A stretch of DNA of 59,921 nt from an uncultured Prevotella sp. (GTDB lineage: Bacteria; Bacteroidota; Bacteroidia; Bacteroidales; Bacteroidaceae). Shown here one piece after another: positions 1 through 9,333 of the stretch. The position numbers and the translations under genes are program-made. Position 1 is the first letter of the stretch. Each line of letters begins with the position of its first letter. The stretch is taken from positions 1 to 59,921 of the forward strand of contig CAKQPF010000015.1 in the NCBI GenBank assembly GCA_934256705.1. Reading direction: 5' to 3'. The notes under the pieces were generated by a model. That model was not told the DNA's origin. It saw only the letters and a list, made by a program, of their open reading frames with translations, and ran no database searches.

Positions 1-152
1 AAATTATGTATCGTTTGGCAACATGTTTTTGGGTTAGCATCTGCACAGCCCCCCACAGGGTTTGTCGGGTGCGCCTCTTTTACTTCATTTTGATCAGTTG
101 ACGTTAAAAGTTTCTTCCCGGTTCTATCTATTTCTTTTCTTGAGTATTTCAT
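1..152 (-). CDS. partial ORF running off the left edge
   Basis: An ATG at 152-150 on the minus strand opens 50 codons without a stop up to the window edge. It lies 57 bases downstream of the GT4 stop, on the same strand as the capsule genes. The first half is charged and helical (starts MKYSRKEID); the second half is Cys/Pro-rich (GGCADANPKTCC), an odd change of character that could mean a frameshift or a non-coding frame. The start faintly recalls RelA/SpoT-domain proteins, but that is memory of a pattern, not a demonstrated match. No function is assigned. Confidence 0.3.
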   Translation of the reverse strand, partial: MKYSRKEIDRTGKKLLTSTDQNEVKEAHPTNPVGGCADANPKTCCQTIHN

Positions 153-209
153 ACGGCTATTTTACACGCTTCTTAATTCAACAATAGGCTTATTCTTTGT
201 TATTTTGAA

Positions 210-1286
210 TCATCCTATAATTAAGTTCTCGTACACCTCATTATATGCATCTACCATTTTCTGTATATCGAACATTTGTGCTCGTTCCCAACATTTAGCT
301 GCAACTTGATGATAATATACCTTGTCATCAGATAACTTCTTAATGATTGAAGATAAAGCCTTGTCGTCACCATGAGGAAAAAGTAAACCATAGCCATCTA
401 CAACTTCACGTAATCCATCAACATTGCTACTAATGAAAGGCTTATTTACGGACATTCCTTCGATATTTGAAAGTGATAATCCCTCAAAGTGTGAAGACAT
501 TACAACTATATCTGCTGTTTGCAATACATTTGGTATGTCATTCCTTATACCTAGTAAATTTACATTGTTAAGGCCTAAGTCATATATCATTTTTTCTAAT
601 ATTGGTCTTCTTTCACCATCACCTACAAGCCATAATTCATATTTATCCTTATCTAAATGTGTAAAGGCCTTGATAAGCGTATCTTGATCTTTTTGATAAC
701 GAAAACCAGCTACCATTACCACAACATTCTTATTGCTTTTTAAAGTGTCCAATGGTTTGGCATTATGAAATCTATTTATGTCAACCCCATTGAAAATTGT
801 ACATACATTTTTTACTTTAGGTAGATATTTACAAAGGTTATTTTCTGCTTGATTTGAGATACATATTATTTTATTGTATCTGCTATACATCCACTTGTCA
901 ATCCAAGCATACCACTTCCAATCGCGTCTGCGATTGGAAGTGTTATGTTCTGTCGTACAAAGCACGACAGAACATAACACGCTGCCTATGGCAGCGAATA
1001 GCTGCGGAGCTGTATTGTGAGTATGTACTATATCATAATTCTTCATCAATTTCGTCAACCTGATGATGAAGAGAGGATTATATACATTACATCCTTTACC
1101 AAAAGAATATACTTTTATCCCTTTGTCTATCAAAACTTTCTTAAATGCAGTATCTGCTCCATCAAAAGCTAGAACATCCACTTGGTGCCCTTTATCTCTA
1201 AGCCTAGGAGCAATCTCTGATATCAACTTTTCTGCTCCACCTGTAGAAAGGGATGTTATTACATGAAGAATTTTCATAAAATTCAA
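210..1286 (-). CDS. GT4-type glycosyltransferase
   Basis: A GT-B fold glycosyltransferase (358 residues, normal size for the family) that should add a sugar to the lipid-linked repeat unit at the cytoplasmic membrane face. The N-terminal half has GGAEK (16-20) and TTEHNT (111-116). The C-terminal donor-binding half has NGVD (166-169), VGDG (221-224) and HFEGLSLSNIEGM (266-278) with the expected E-x7-E pattern. It is the last complete gene of the capsule run, 4 bases after the Fe-S protein. The start could also be Met4. Two perfect hairpins (914-941 and 940-980) lie inside the coding sequence. Acceptor and donor cannot be read from sequence. Confidence 0.9.
   Translation of the reverse strand: MNFMKILHVITSLSTGGAEKLISEIAPRLRDKGHQVDVLAFDGADTAFKKVLIDKGIKVYSFGKGCNVYNPLFIIRLTKLMKNYDIVHTHNTAPQLFAAIGSVLCSVVLCTTEHNTSNRRRDWKWYAWIDKWMYSRYNKIICISNQAENNLCKYLPKVKNVCTIFNGVDINRFHNAKPLDTLKSNKNVVVMVAGFRYQKDQDTLIKAFTHLDKDKYELWLVGDGERRPILEKMIYDLGLNNVNLLGIRNDIPNVLQTADIVVMSSHFEGLSLSNIEGMSVNKPFISSNVDGLREVVDGYGLLFPHGDDKALSSIIKKLSDDKVYYHQVAAKCWERAQMFDIQKMVDAYNEVYENLIIG
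914..980. repeat. two adjacent perfect palindromes inside the GT4 gene
   Basis: The first stem is 12 bp (914-925 with 930-941, 4-base loop). The second is 17 bp, GTGTTATGTTCTGTCGT at 940-956 with its complement at 964-980 (7-base loop). They encode residues just around the conserved TTEHNTSNRRR segment, so they are not an insertion that breaks the protein. They could fold in mRNA or as a cruciform in DNA. Confidence 0.8.
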
Positions 1287-1290
1287 TTGA

Positions 1291-2406
1291 TTATAATATC
1301 CGATATATTAAATTCCTTAACAATCTATTTTTTAATGCTGTACAGACAATTTTGTCTTTCATCGATATATTGAGACCATCAAAGAATGGGGCATTTATTA
1401 ACGTACGTTTCTCTTTTACTTTACGTTCAACAAAGGCATAATCAACATCTGAAGCATTAATATCCTGTTTTTTAAGGGTTGACAGTTGATTGACTATTTT
1501 CTGTCCTTTTTCAGTATTGCATACAATCAAAGAGATACCCTTATCATCGTCCTTATATCCCTTTTTCTTTGCTCCCCAAAAATCACCTAATGTGATATCC
1601 GCTACACTTTTAGCAACTCTGTTACATGTGTAGCATGAATGACGCAGATTTATATTTGAAAAAAAATGCTTGTAGTACGGGTCTTCATTTGCAAGTTTCA
1701 CATATTTATTGCCATTCTCAAATTCAATAACTATACAATAAGTTCTCCACCCATACTTTTTTGTACGAAAACCTATATTCTTAATAGTTGAATTATATTT
1801 TGCTTCAAGTTCATTAAGGTATTGTTGGTAACGTACTTGGGAAGGTACACCATGACATAAAAAATCACAAAGTACCAAATTATCATATTTATAGTCCAAG
1901 ACTTTACGAACGCCATATACTTGACATGGAGTTCCACAAAAAATCACATTCTTTCCACCCTTTAAATCTTTACGAATAAGACTAATAGTGCATCCCATAT
2001 CACTTTCCAAGTATTTTGATTTCTTAAGTTCTGACAATGAAACATCATTAGTAGAACAATGGGATAACTTTTTCTTATTTAAAGATAATGCGGCTCCATA
2101 TACTATACCTCCATCTGAAAGGATACTTTCTGCTATAGCTCCAAATACTCCACCCGAAGAACCTTCAAAACGTTTAGTTTCGGAAGACTCCCAACCATAA
2201 TAATATTGTTTCTCAAATTTCTGTGATTCAGGTTTGTTAAGTACATGACAATTTTTGGAACAGAGTCCACAGTCAACACAAGTTGCAATATTTACTTGTG
2301 GATAGTAGAAACCGTTTTCTCCTATCCCCATCGTAATGCAACCTTTTGCACATACTGAAGCGCATGCTCCACAACCTGTGCATTCGTCTATATCTGCCAA
2401 TTTCAT
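1291..2406 (-). CDS. Fe-S / F420 hydrogenase beta-subunit-like protein of polysaccharide loci
   Basis: About 371 residues. Two ferredoxin-type 4Fe-4S motifs stand at the N-terminus (CTGCGACASVC and CVDCGLCSKNC), followed by a coenzyme F420 hydrogenase/dehydrogenase beta-subunit-like domain with further Cys clusters (CGTPCQVYG; HSCYTCNR). Proteins of this type are common in bacterial capsule loci beside polysaccharide pyruvyl transferases, as here, where a redox role in sugar modification is presumed but unproven. I chose the ATG at 2406 because it overlaps the upstream GT2 stop as ATGA, the usual coupled arrangement; an upstream Met at 2436 would add ten residues and overlap GT2 by 34 bases. 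Confidence 0.85.
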   Translation of the reverse strand: MKLADIDECTGCGACASVCAKGCITMGIGENGFYYPQVNIATCVDCGLCSKNCHVLNKPESQKFEKQYYYGWESSETKRFEGSSGGVFGAIAESILSDGGIVYGAALSLNKKKLSHCSTNDVSLSELKKSKYLESDMGCTISLIRKDLKGGKNVIFCGTPCQVYGVRKVLDYKYDNLVLCDFLCHGVPSQVRYQQYLNELEAKYNSTIKNIGFRTKKYGWRTYCIVIEFENGNKYVKLANEDPYYKHFFSNINLRHSCYTCNRVAKSVADITLGDFWGAKKKGYKDDDKGISLIVCNTEKGQKIVNQLSTLKKQDINASDVDYAFVERKVKEKRTLINAPFFDGLNISMKDKIVCTALKNRLLRNLIYRIL

Positions 2407-3305
2407 ACCTTTACTATTTTGAAGAAATAAACACATGCGGAGCGAATAATGTTAAATAGACTATCTAATGGTCGTGATGTTTTCATGCACCACTTGATTA
2501 CACTACCGAGTTGGCATGCTCTAAAATATTCTTTGGCAATGGACGTATAATGCATATCGTAAATTTCTTTTGAAATCTTCGTTGGAAGAGAATTAATAAT
2601 TCCTTTCATCTTATCCAAAAAGAAAATACGGTTATCTTCAAATTTCTGAGGATTTGTAGCAACATTGCGATCAAGGTTTATTTTCACCACTCCTATTTTA
2701 TGAGTAGAGGCGAGTTGATATTTAGTGAATATACGGGTCAAGAATTCCCAATCTTGATGGCGTTTAAAACTTTCATCAAAGCCATTAAATTCCTCATAAA
2801 CAGAACGTCTTATCATCACAAGACTTGACCCAACACGCATTCTACCCATTAGAAAGTGTACAAGAACATCACCTTCATATGTAGCGATAATATCTTCCTC
2901 TATCTTACCTCTTACAATATGCATTCCGCAGAACGAAACTCCAAAGTTCTCGTCATGGTCTATCAGAGTCTTATAATGTTCTTCAATATTGTTAGGTAAA
3001 AAATAGTCATCATCATCAAGAAGGGCTATATATTCACCACATGATTGCTTGACTCCTGTATTTCGTGCGGCTGAGCCATGAAGACTTACATCATGAGCGA
3101 AATACTTGACTCGGTCATCTGATGCATATTTCTTCATTACATTCTCGGTAGCTATTTGTTCTTCAGATCCTTTCCCATTATCATCAACAACAATAACTTC
3201 TATATTAGGATAAGACTGAGATAGTACACTGTCTACAGCTCTACATATTACTTGCGAGCCAGAATGAGTAGGAATGACAACTGATATCAATGGTATTGTT
3301 TTCAT
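2403..3305 (-). CDS. GT2 family glycosyltransferase
   Basis: An inverting GT-A glycosyltransferase of 300 residues acting on the lipid-linked capsule intermediate. It opens with the classic ISVVIPTHSG strand, has VVDDNG (39-44) and a metal-binding acidic run ALLDDDD (94-100). A later RHQDWEFLTR segment fits the catalytic-base motif (ED/D-x-x-F). The C-terminal 80 residues are helical and probably give membrane association or acceptor selectivity. Its stop overlaps the start of the Fe-S protein (ATGA), and it begins only 3 bases after the pyruvyl transferase stop. Sugar specificity is unknown. Confidence 0.92.
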   Translation of the reverse strand: MKTIPLISVVIPTHSGSQVICRAVDSVLSQSYPNIEVIVVDDNGKGSEEQIATENVMKKYASDDRVKYFAHDVSLHGSAARNTGVKQSCGEYIALLDDDDYFLPNNIEEHYKTLIDHDENFGVSFCGMHIVRGKIEEDIIATYEGDVLVHFLMGRMRVGSSLVMIRRSVYEEFNGFDESFKRHQDWEFLTRIFTKYQLASTHKIGVVKINLDRNVATNPQKFEDNRIFFLDKMKGIINSLPTKISKEIYDMHYTSIAKEYFRACQLGSVIKWCMKTSRPLDSLFNIIRSACVYFFKIVKV

Positions 3306-3307
3306 TT

Positions 3308-4351
3308 CTATTTTAATATTTCTGTTATAACCGATTTTGAATATTTTATTTTTTCATCTAACACCTTGTAAACTTCTTCATAATCTATTTTTATGCCATT
3401 CTTACAATTGGGTAAATTTAATTCTTGCATCATATCGAAGAGACGGCTATTCCCACCTGTATGTTTGGAAAACACATGCACTTGTTTTTTGAAAATGATA
3501 GAAAATGATAAGCCGTGAAAAGAGTTAGTTACAACAGTATCAGCATGTTTGAAAAGACTTACGAATCTATTGGGACTACAATTCCAAAAATGATGGTCGC
3601 AATGGAAACGATAATCATTTATCATTGTATTGATGATATACAATTTTTTATGATTTTTCCTAGCATAATTTCTTGCATAATCGGCTATCTCCTTTGTACA
3701 ATTAAAAGCATACATCAAGACGTAACCATCATTATGAAAAGTTGGATCTGCAATATTCGACATCCATTCTTCTGCAGATAAAAGGAAAACTGGATCAAGA
3801 ACAGTTGTAACATTCTCACAGCCCAAATCTGTCAATAATCGTTCAGCTGTTTTTTCTCTAACCGCTATCTTTTTAAAACCTTGCAAACGTCTTTGATACA
3901 AAGACGTTAGTTCATTTGGTATCTTGTCTTGTGCTATACTTGCTGCATAAGAAGCCTTGAAACAGTTTTTGGGAGCAAAAGTCAAATAATACGTGTCATC
4001 TTTATGAATGTTATAGTTCCATATTTGGTCACTTCCTGCAATGATACCGTCAGCCATTGGAGGACATGATTTTAAATCATCCAAAGTTTTGTATTGCTTT
4101 GTTAGTTTGATGTTATCTTTTAGGAACTTTCCAAAGACTCGTTTGCCTATGATAAAATCCGGCATACGATACAAATTCCAAACTATTCTAATTATCAAAT
4201 TTGCGTTAGACTTTTTTTTTTGATAGTCAGGATAGTAATCAATTACAGACGATTCTACTCTAATTGATTTTAAATACTGCTGTAATGCATAAGCCTGTAA
4301 AACAGCACCATAATTGTATGGTCTATGACAAGTTATTGTAAGGACAATCAT
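3308..4351 (-). CDS. polysaccharide pyruvyl transferase family protein
   Basis: A 347-residue GT-B-like protein of the polysaccharide pyruvyl transferase family (CsaB/WcaK-like), which transfers pyruvate from phosphoenolpyruvate to a sugar as an acidic ketal. Visible family marks are the N-terminal HRPYNYGAVLQAYAL, the GSDQIWN motif near residue 106, and the C-terminal TNSFHGLSFSIIF with its conserved His. It neighbours the Fe-S/F420-type protein, a pairing seen in many capsule loci. It suggests a negatively charged, pyruvylated polysaccharide. Some members of the family are not proven pyruvyl transferases. Confidence 0.88.
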   Translation of the reverse strand: MIVLTITCHRPYNYGAVLQAYALQQYLKSIRVESSVIDYYPDYQKKKSNANLIIRIVWNLYRMPDFIIGKRVFGKFLKDNIKLTKQYKTLDDLKSCPPMADGIIAGSDQIWNYNIHKDDTYYLTFAPKNCFKASYAASIAQDKIPNELTSLYQRRLQGFKKIAVREKTAERLLTDLGCENVTTVLDPVFLLSAEEWMSNIADPTFHNDGYVLMYAFNCTKEIADYARNYARKNHKKLYIINTMINDYRFHCDHHFWNCSPNRFVSLFKHADTVVTNSFHGLSFSIIFKKQVHVFSKHTGGNSRLFDMMQELNLPNCKNGIKIDYEEVYKVLDEKIKYSKSVITEILK

Positions 4352-4375
4352 TATAATTTGTTTTTTATGTTTTTA

Positions 4376-5581
4376 CTATAGATTCTTTGCCAACACAAAC
4401 CCGAAAAACATCCAAAGTGTACCAGCATTCCATAAATCGCCAGAAAATAAGGAACAAGGAACAGAAGCGAAAAACATGAATAACAGGCAAATAAACTCAC
4501 TTTCAGAGACTGTTCTTATTTTAAATATCAGCATCCTTGCTATTGGAACTATAACAAAAGATGTCAAAATGATTCCACCGTCATATAATAATTGAAGAAT
4601 GAAGTTATGTGGATAAACTATTCCTGTATTATTGAGAAATTGTGACGTGCCATTTCCCCATAAAGGCGAATTGATGATGCCTTCCCACGTCATTGATGAT
4701 ATCACGTCTCGTCCGTTTGTCATATCTCCACTTTCCCCTAAACGGAGAAATTTATCGACAACATTCAATGATATATCAAATGTCGCAAAAAAGTCTTTCA
4801 GTGTTTGTAGAATAGCAGTAAATGACAAAGTGATAAGAACCATGCAAACAAGTATTATCGATGACCTGCCTTTACGCATTGATATTTTTCCTTTATCGTC
4901 TATATGGATGATGAAAAAACTTAAAATCAACAATAGTGCACATAGAATTGGACCTCTTGAACCAAACATAGCCATTTGCACCAAGTAATAGATGTTGATA
5001 GCCGCAAATATCAGCATTATAATTTTCATACATACAGATTCTTTTCTGTAGAAAAATCTCAGATATACTAAATTGCCTAATACCGGAACAAGCAAAGCAT
5101 AGCACGTACCCATTGACACAACTCCTGTTTCTAGTATCTCGTTGATAAAAATCTTGTCTATGTATAATATGCCGATAGACGGCATAATAATAAGTGCTAA
5201 AAGAAAAGCTCGCATATCTATACGAAGCATGCCAGGTATTAGAAAAGCAGATACAGTAAAGACTCCGAAGAACAGCGCCGTAACCGATGGAGGGGCGACA
5301 AAAGTGAATGTAAAAGCATACCATAGAGCACACAAGAGGCAGATGCCAAGGTGGCTAGATCTAAGCTTAAAGATACTGCGTTTCTGTACAAATATAGCAA
5401 TAGCAAATAAACCTATCACCACTATTGCATACATTGCAGACATAAATATGCCTGCCAAAGATGGTTGTGCGACAATGACAATCAAGTTTAATATCTGAAC
5501 ATCGACAAATAGAGCTAAGAGAAAGGATGCGGTTATAACACTCTTAGACAGAGTGCTACTTCTCGTTTTATATTTTACCAT
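4376..5581 (-). CDS. Wzy-type polysaccharide polymerase / O-antigen ligase-like membrane protein
   Basis: A 401-residue integral membrane protein with about ten hydrophobic segments and one large hydrophilic loop near residues 265-320 (KDFFATFD to SPLWGNGTSQFL). It includes the short NG(R)D and GNGTSQF motifs typical of Wzy/WaaL-type proteins. Such proteins polymerise repeat units on undecaprenyl diphosphate at the periplasmic face. It sits between the flippase and the pyruvyl transferase with short gaps of 4 and 24 bases. Sequence identity in this group is low, so the call rests on topology and context. Confidence 0.8.
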   Translation of the reverse strand: MVKYKTRSSTLSKSVITASFLLALFVDVQILNLIVIVAQPSLAGIFMSAMYAIVVIGLFAIAIFVQKRSIFKLRSSHLGICLLCALWYAFTFTFVAPPSVTALFFGVFTVSAFLIPGMLRIDMRAFLLALIIMPSIGILYIDKIFINEILETGVVSMGTCYALLVPVLGNLVYLRFFYRKESVCMKIIMLIFAAINIYYLVQMAMFGSRGPILCALLLILSFFIIHIDDKGKISMRKGRSSIILVCMVLITLSFTAILQTLKDFFATFDISLNVVDKFLRLGESGDMTNGRDVISSMTWEGIINSPLWGNGTSQFLNNTGIVYPHNFILQLLYDGGIILTSFVIVPIARMLIFKIRTVSESEFICLLFMFFASVPCSLFSGDLWNAGTLWMFFGFVLAKNL

Positions 5582-5585
5582 TTGA

Positions 5586-7118
5586 TTATTTGTTTTTTAA
5601 TCTTGAAATGATTTGCTCCATCATGGATAGTAAAATTCTACGTTCTGATTCTTTTAGACCTAAAACATAAATTATGGGGCCATTAATAGCAACAGATAAC
5701 ACACATAGTGAAATAAAGCCCAATAATGATTCTGTTATTAAATGTGATAATCCCCAAAATATCAAAATGACAAGAGCTGAGAGAATGAAATTCTTACATA
5801 CAATGGTGAAAATAAATTCATTGATATTATAATACACTTGTTTTCTCAGAATTATGAGTTTCGCAAATAGGCAAAGAATTGCGGTGATAATAGATACACC
5901 AGTAACAAGATATGGCTCGATGCCTAACGAAAGAAGAATATAGGACAATGGGATGTCAAGACACATAATGATAGAAACTGTAATCTGAAACACTTTTATA
6001 TTCCCCGTTGCTTGCATGGCTGTATTAAGTGTACCATCCATAGAAGACACAAGAGCCATTGATACAGCCATAACGAGAAATTCTGCTGCATACTCAGGCA
6101 CATTACCCAACCACAATTTCAAAATGTATTCTGGACGGACAAGAATAGGAACAAAGCAAATGAGCAATAGCAAGAATGAATACTTAGAGCCAGCACGGAC
6201 TAATGCCATCATAGATTTCCGATCGCCAGCAGCATAACGCTTGGTAATCTGCGGGTTCATAGATTGCTGAAAACTTGAAATCAGAGTCTGAACAGCGGCG
6301 CTGACTTGATATGCTACACCGCGTGCGGCATTTACTGCCGGACCACAAAAGAGATTTATAACAAGGTTTACTCCTTGGTTTCTTGCTACGAATCCAGCAC
6401 CTCCCAAGAACGCCCAACTTGCAAAACAAAACATTTCTTTATATAGTTTCCAATCTTTATACCAATGGAAAGAGCATTCTGCAAATTTATATTTTGTATA
6501 TAATACATAGATGACAAAATAAACACAAGCAACGGCAAGCATCATTATTCCATATGTTACAAGTTTATCGTATGTCATGCATTGGAGAATGAAAACCAAT
6601 CCCAATTGGAGCATGTAATCTGCGATACTAATATAGGCATAGATGTCCATTTTTTCATGTGCTATCACACTGGCATTATATGGAACGACAAGTATTCTAC
6701 TTAAGAAGATCAGAATTGAAAGTTGGTATATGATATTAGCAGCATAAAGTCGTTCTGCAGGAAGAACAACTTTGTTGTTTACATACCATAGACCTATCGT
6801 TTCTAAAAGCAAAACCACAATAATTGCAATAGTTGCATGAATCAGGATCGAGGTTGAGAAAACTTTTTTCTGATTCTCCAAATCATTTGTTCCTTGGGCA
6901 AAACTTAAATATCGTTGTGAAGCTTGTACCATTGCGCTGTTGAGAAATGCAAGCATCGCTACAATTCCACCAACAACATTATAAATACCGTAGTCTTCAA
7001 CTCCCAACTCCGCAAGAACCACTCTTGAGGTGTATAGGGAGATACCCATAATCAAGAGTGTTCTGAAGAATAGGAAGAGTGTGTTTCTTGCAATTGTTTT
7101 ATTGCTTGATTGAGACAT
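5586..7118 (-). CDS. Wzx-type polysaccharide flippase (MOP superfamily)
   Basis: 510 residues with 12-14 predicted transmembrane helices. The start (NTLFLFFRTLLIMGISLYTSRVVL) and the segment LGVEDYGIYNVVGGIV are typical of Bacteroidetes Wzx/RfbX proteins. It should flip undecaprenyl-linked repeat units across the inner membrane before polymerisation. The start ATG overlaps the stop of the upstream acyltransferase by one base (TAATG), implying coupled translation. Confidence 0.92.
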   Translation of the reverse strand: MSQSSNKTIARNTLFLFFRTLLIMGISLYTSRVVLAELGVEDYGIYNVVGGIVAMLAFLNSAMVQASQRYLSFAQGTNDLENQKKVFSTSILIHATIAIIVVLLLETIGLWYVNNKVVLPAERLYAANIIYQLSILIFLSRILVVPYNASVIAHEKMDIYAYISIADYMLQLGLVFILQCMTYDKLVTYGIMMLAVACVYFVIYVLYTKYKFAECSFHWYKDWKLYKEMFCFASWAFLGGAGFVARNQGVNLVINLFCGPAVNAARGVAYQVSAAVQTLISSFQQSMNPQITKRYAAGDRKSMMALVRAGSKYSFLLLLICFVPILVRPEYILKLWLGNVPEYAAEFLVMAVSMALVSSMDGTLNTAMQATGNIKVFQITVSIIMCLDIPLSYILLSLGIEPYLVTGVSIITAILCLFAKLIILRKQVYYNINEFIFTIVCKNFILSALVILIFWGLSHLITESLLGFISLCVLSVAINGPIIYVLGLKESERRILLSMMEQIISRLKNK

Positions 7119-7822
7119 TATTTCTTTGATTTTGATTTTTCAAGGAAATCTTCAAAGCCATCAAAAGGCGCTTTGTGATGTTCCAGCCAATATTCATATT
7201 TATCTTTAAGACGTGATTTTATCGGAGCAAGATCATAGTTCTCGATATTGTGCTTGTCTATAAAGAGACCAAACTCTGGGCGAAAATCTGAAATATTTGG
7301 TTCACGATGTTCTCTTTCTCGAATAGCATTAGCATATACGAAAGCTTCATCTACCCACTGTTTTTGTCGTTTTGCATAATACTCTTCTATTGTACAGATA
7401 ACCCTGCATGGCACACCTGCAGCAACGCTATTTGAAGGTATTGGCTTATTGACAAGAGAGCCAGCTCCGATAATACAATTGTCACCAATTATCCCTCCCT
7501 TAAGGATAGTTACGTTAGTACCGATATAAACATTGTTTCCAATGCTTACAACACCAGAGGAACTAAGGAATTCTCCAAAGAGTGGCAAAAAGACCCTATG
7601 ACCAAAATCGTGCCCCATAATGGTAAAGTGGTCATTCATATCCACATTGTCTCCAATTGTTATTAAAGAGGGGCGCATTAGGTCTATTTTCGTGTGTTTT
7701 GGCGAACGGAATATACTATTGTTACCAATCTTAATACCTCGGAAGCGATAATATTTTATCAAGGACTCACTAGAGCGGCGAATCCACATGTCATTAATTA
7801 TTCTTATTATATGTCTTATCAT
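7118..7822 (-). CDS. hexapeptide-repeat acyltransferase
   Basis: A 234-residue left-handed beta-helix acyltransferase of the WbbJ/maltose O-acetyltransferase type, expected to acetylate a capsule sugar or amino sugar from acetyl-CoA in the cytoplasm. Imperfect hexapeptide turns are visible from IGDNVDM through VSIGNNVYIGTNVTILKGGIIGD to the AAGVPCRVI end motif. A conserved His in MGHDFGHR probably serves as catalytic base. The charged C-terminal 70 residues (EFGLFIDKHNIENYD onward) are an extension. It ends at the flippase start and lies 12 bases after the split membrane acyltransferase. Confidence 0.88.
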   Translation of the reverse strand: MIRHIIRIINDMWIRRSSESLIKYYRFRGIKIGNNSIFRSPKHTKIDLMRPSLITIGDNVDMNDHFTIMGHDFGHRVFLPLFGEFLSSSGVVSIGNNVYIGTNVTILKGGIIGDNCIIGAGSLVNKPIPSNSVAAGVPCRVICTIEEYYAKRQKQWVDEAFVYANAIREREHREPNISDFRPEFGLFIDKHNIENYDLAPIKSRLKDKYEYWLEHHKAPFDGFEDFLEKSKSKK

Positions 7823-7834
7823 TGTTCGGTAGTT

Positions 7835-8849
7835 TTAAATCTTGTAGAACACCTTCATGAATGAAATCTTTGTTATAGTATAAGCTAAAATTGATGTTAT
7901 GAAAAGAACAGTTGCATATCCAGCTAACTGTTCCCAGTAGCCAGAGAAAACATCTAATGGAAGCACTATACGATGGATCACAGTATAATGGAGAGCATAT
8001 ACAGGTATAAGCATTATAGCCATACGATTAATAGCCATTTTGTATTTGCAAAAATTCGTATTGAGTAATGCTATCATCAATGATATACTCCAGAGAATCA
8101 CAGAGAATGAGGTATAAGCATATTCTCCGTTAATGATATTTGTAGTAACGAAAAACATCCAATACATATAATACATAGCGCATAATGTAGTAATGATGGC
8201 TATTGCCCACTGCAACTTCATACTTAATCTAATAATCTTGTATGATTTAAAAATCACCCCCCCCCATTAGATAATAGAATATCCAAGTCCAAAGGCGGAG
8301 AGGTTGTAATATAGTTGTTTCAACAAATTGTCCCGCACCATTTAATTGTATGTTCACAATGTTGTATAAATTGAGGGTAATTATAAAGATTCCAAAGATG
8401 CAAAGTAATGAATATGGATGTTTTTTATACCATTTATGCAACCCAGGAAGTACCATATAAATAATTATCATCGTATAGAGAAACCAAAAGACCCCGAAAT
8501 CCCAATAACATTGTTTGCCTGTGCTTAGTAAAGCTGCAAAAGAAAAGTCGAATGAGTTCACGATTCGAAGAAAGAAATCGCATCCATAATAAGCTGTCAT
8601 TAAGACTACTATATTCTTTATCTTCCTATAGCAATACTGGAAATCTATACAAACCTTTTGTAATTGCACAGCCCCTGCAGCCATAAAGAATAACGGCATA
8701 GAACAACGAGTAAAACAATAAAGGAAAGGGTGAAGTTCTACAGATTTATCAAATGCTCTAAGCAAATGCATTAGCACTACAAGGGCACAGGATATAATTT
8801 TTATAACATCTAATGAATAATTTCTTTCTCTATGAATTGTTGCAGTCAT
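7835..8849 (-). CDS. membrane O-acyltransferase (acyltransferase_3), split by a G9 tract, OFF
   Basis: Two consecutive reading frames make one acyltransferase_3 protein. The first (start 8849; RNYSLDVIKIISCALVVLMH, the N-terminal helix with the family His) runs through about six membrane helices and stops at 8247 just after ...YYLMGGGDF. The second continues without a proper start from 8257 to 7835 with four more helices. They meet at a run of nine G (8257-8265). With eight or eleven G the frames join into about 337 residues, the usual family length; with nine the protein is truncated. This is typical of slipped-strand phase variation. The protein would acetylate the capsule at the inner membrane. 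A Met at 8945 also exists upstream, but the 8849 start fits the family best. A sequencing error in the tract is the main alternative. Confidence 0.85.
8257..8265. repeat. homopolymeric G/C tract (9 nt) inside the acyltransferase gene
   Basis: Nine consecutive C on the plus strand (G in the coding strand) at the exact junction of the two acyltransferase frames. Loss of one or gain of two units restores a full-length reading frame, which is the arithmetic expected of a contingency locus. Confidence 0.9.
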
Positions 8850-8967
8850 ATTAAAAAATCGAATTAATTCGTTGCTTTTATATAAAAACCTTGCAATGTC
8901 TTTTTGTATAAAGCAATTGTTTTTATTGAGTTTTAATTGATACACTTATTTGGGGATATATAAAGGT

Positions 8968-9007
8968 GTGGGCAGCGAGGATTTGAACCTCTACACCTTT
9001 CGGCGTC
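8968..9007 (-). other. possible tRNA 3'-end remnant
   Basis: On the minus strand the segment reads as a T arm (GAGG, TTCAAAT loop, CCTC) followed by an acceptor-like CTGCCCA and preceded by CCGAAAGG, like the variable arm of a class II tRNA. No matching 5' acceptor strand is seen upstream, so this is at most a 3' fragment, of the kind left at integration sites. The T stem has only four pairs. Confidence 0.25.
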
Positions 9008-9141
9008 AGCAATTACTCCCTATCTCGTATAACCAATAGTTGCTAATTAGGATGTCCAGTTCTATGCTCTCGTTTTTGAGCGTGGTCTTGTGACTTAACA
9101 CCTTGAGGATCTGCAAATAAGATATACAATACAAATCAACT

Positions 9142-9182
9142 ATGAGTCCACTATAAAATGTCAGAGCACTATCAATTTGAAA
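9142..9182 (+). repeat. inverted repeat, left arm (41 nt)
   Basis: Pairs with 9628-9668 at 36 of 41 positions; the core GTCAGAGCACTA is identical in both arms. The arms enclose 445 bases. Similarity stops sharply on the inner side, as for terminal inverted repeats or recombination sites. Confidence 0.8.
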
Positions 9183-9333
9183 TAATGATCCTTAAATAGA
9201 CTTTATTTCGCTATAAATTTCAGACTAACAGTCACCTCCTGTGCTTGATGGTTTTAAACTGTAAGTGTTTTGAGATACCCCTCCGTTTTGAAGATTCTTT
9301 TTTTTGTGGACTCATTTCAGCCACTCTAAAGAA

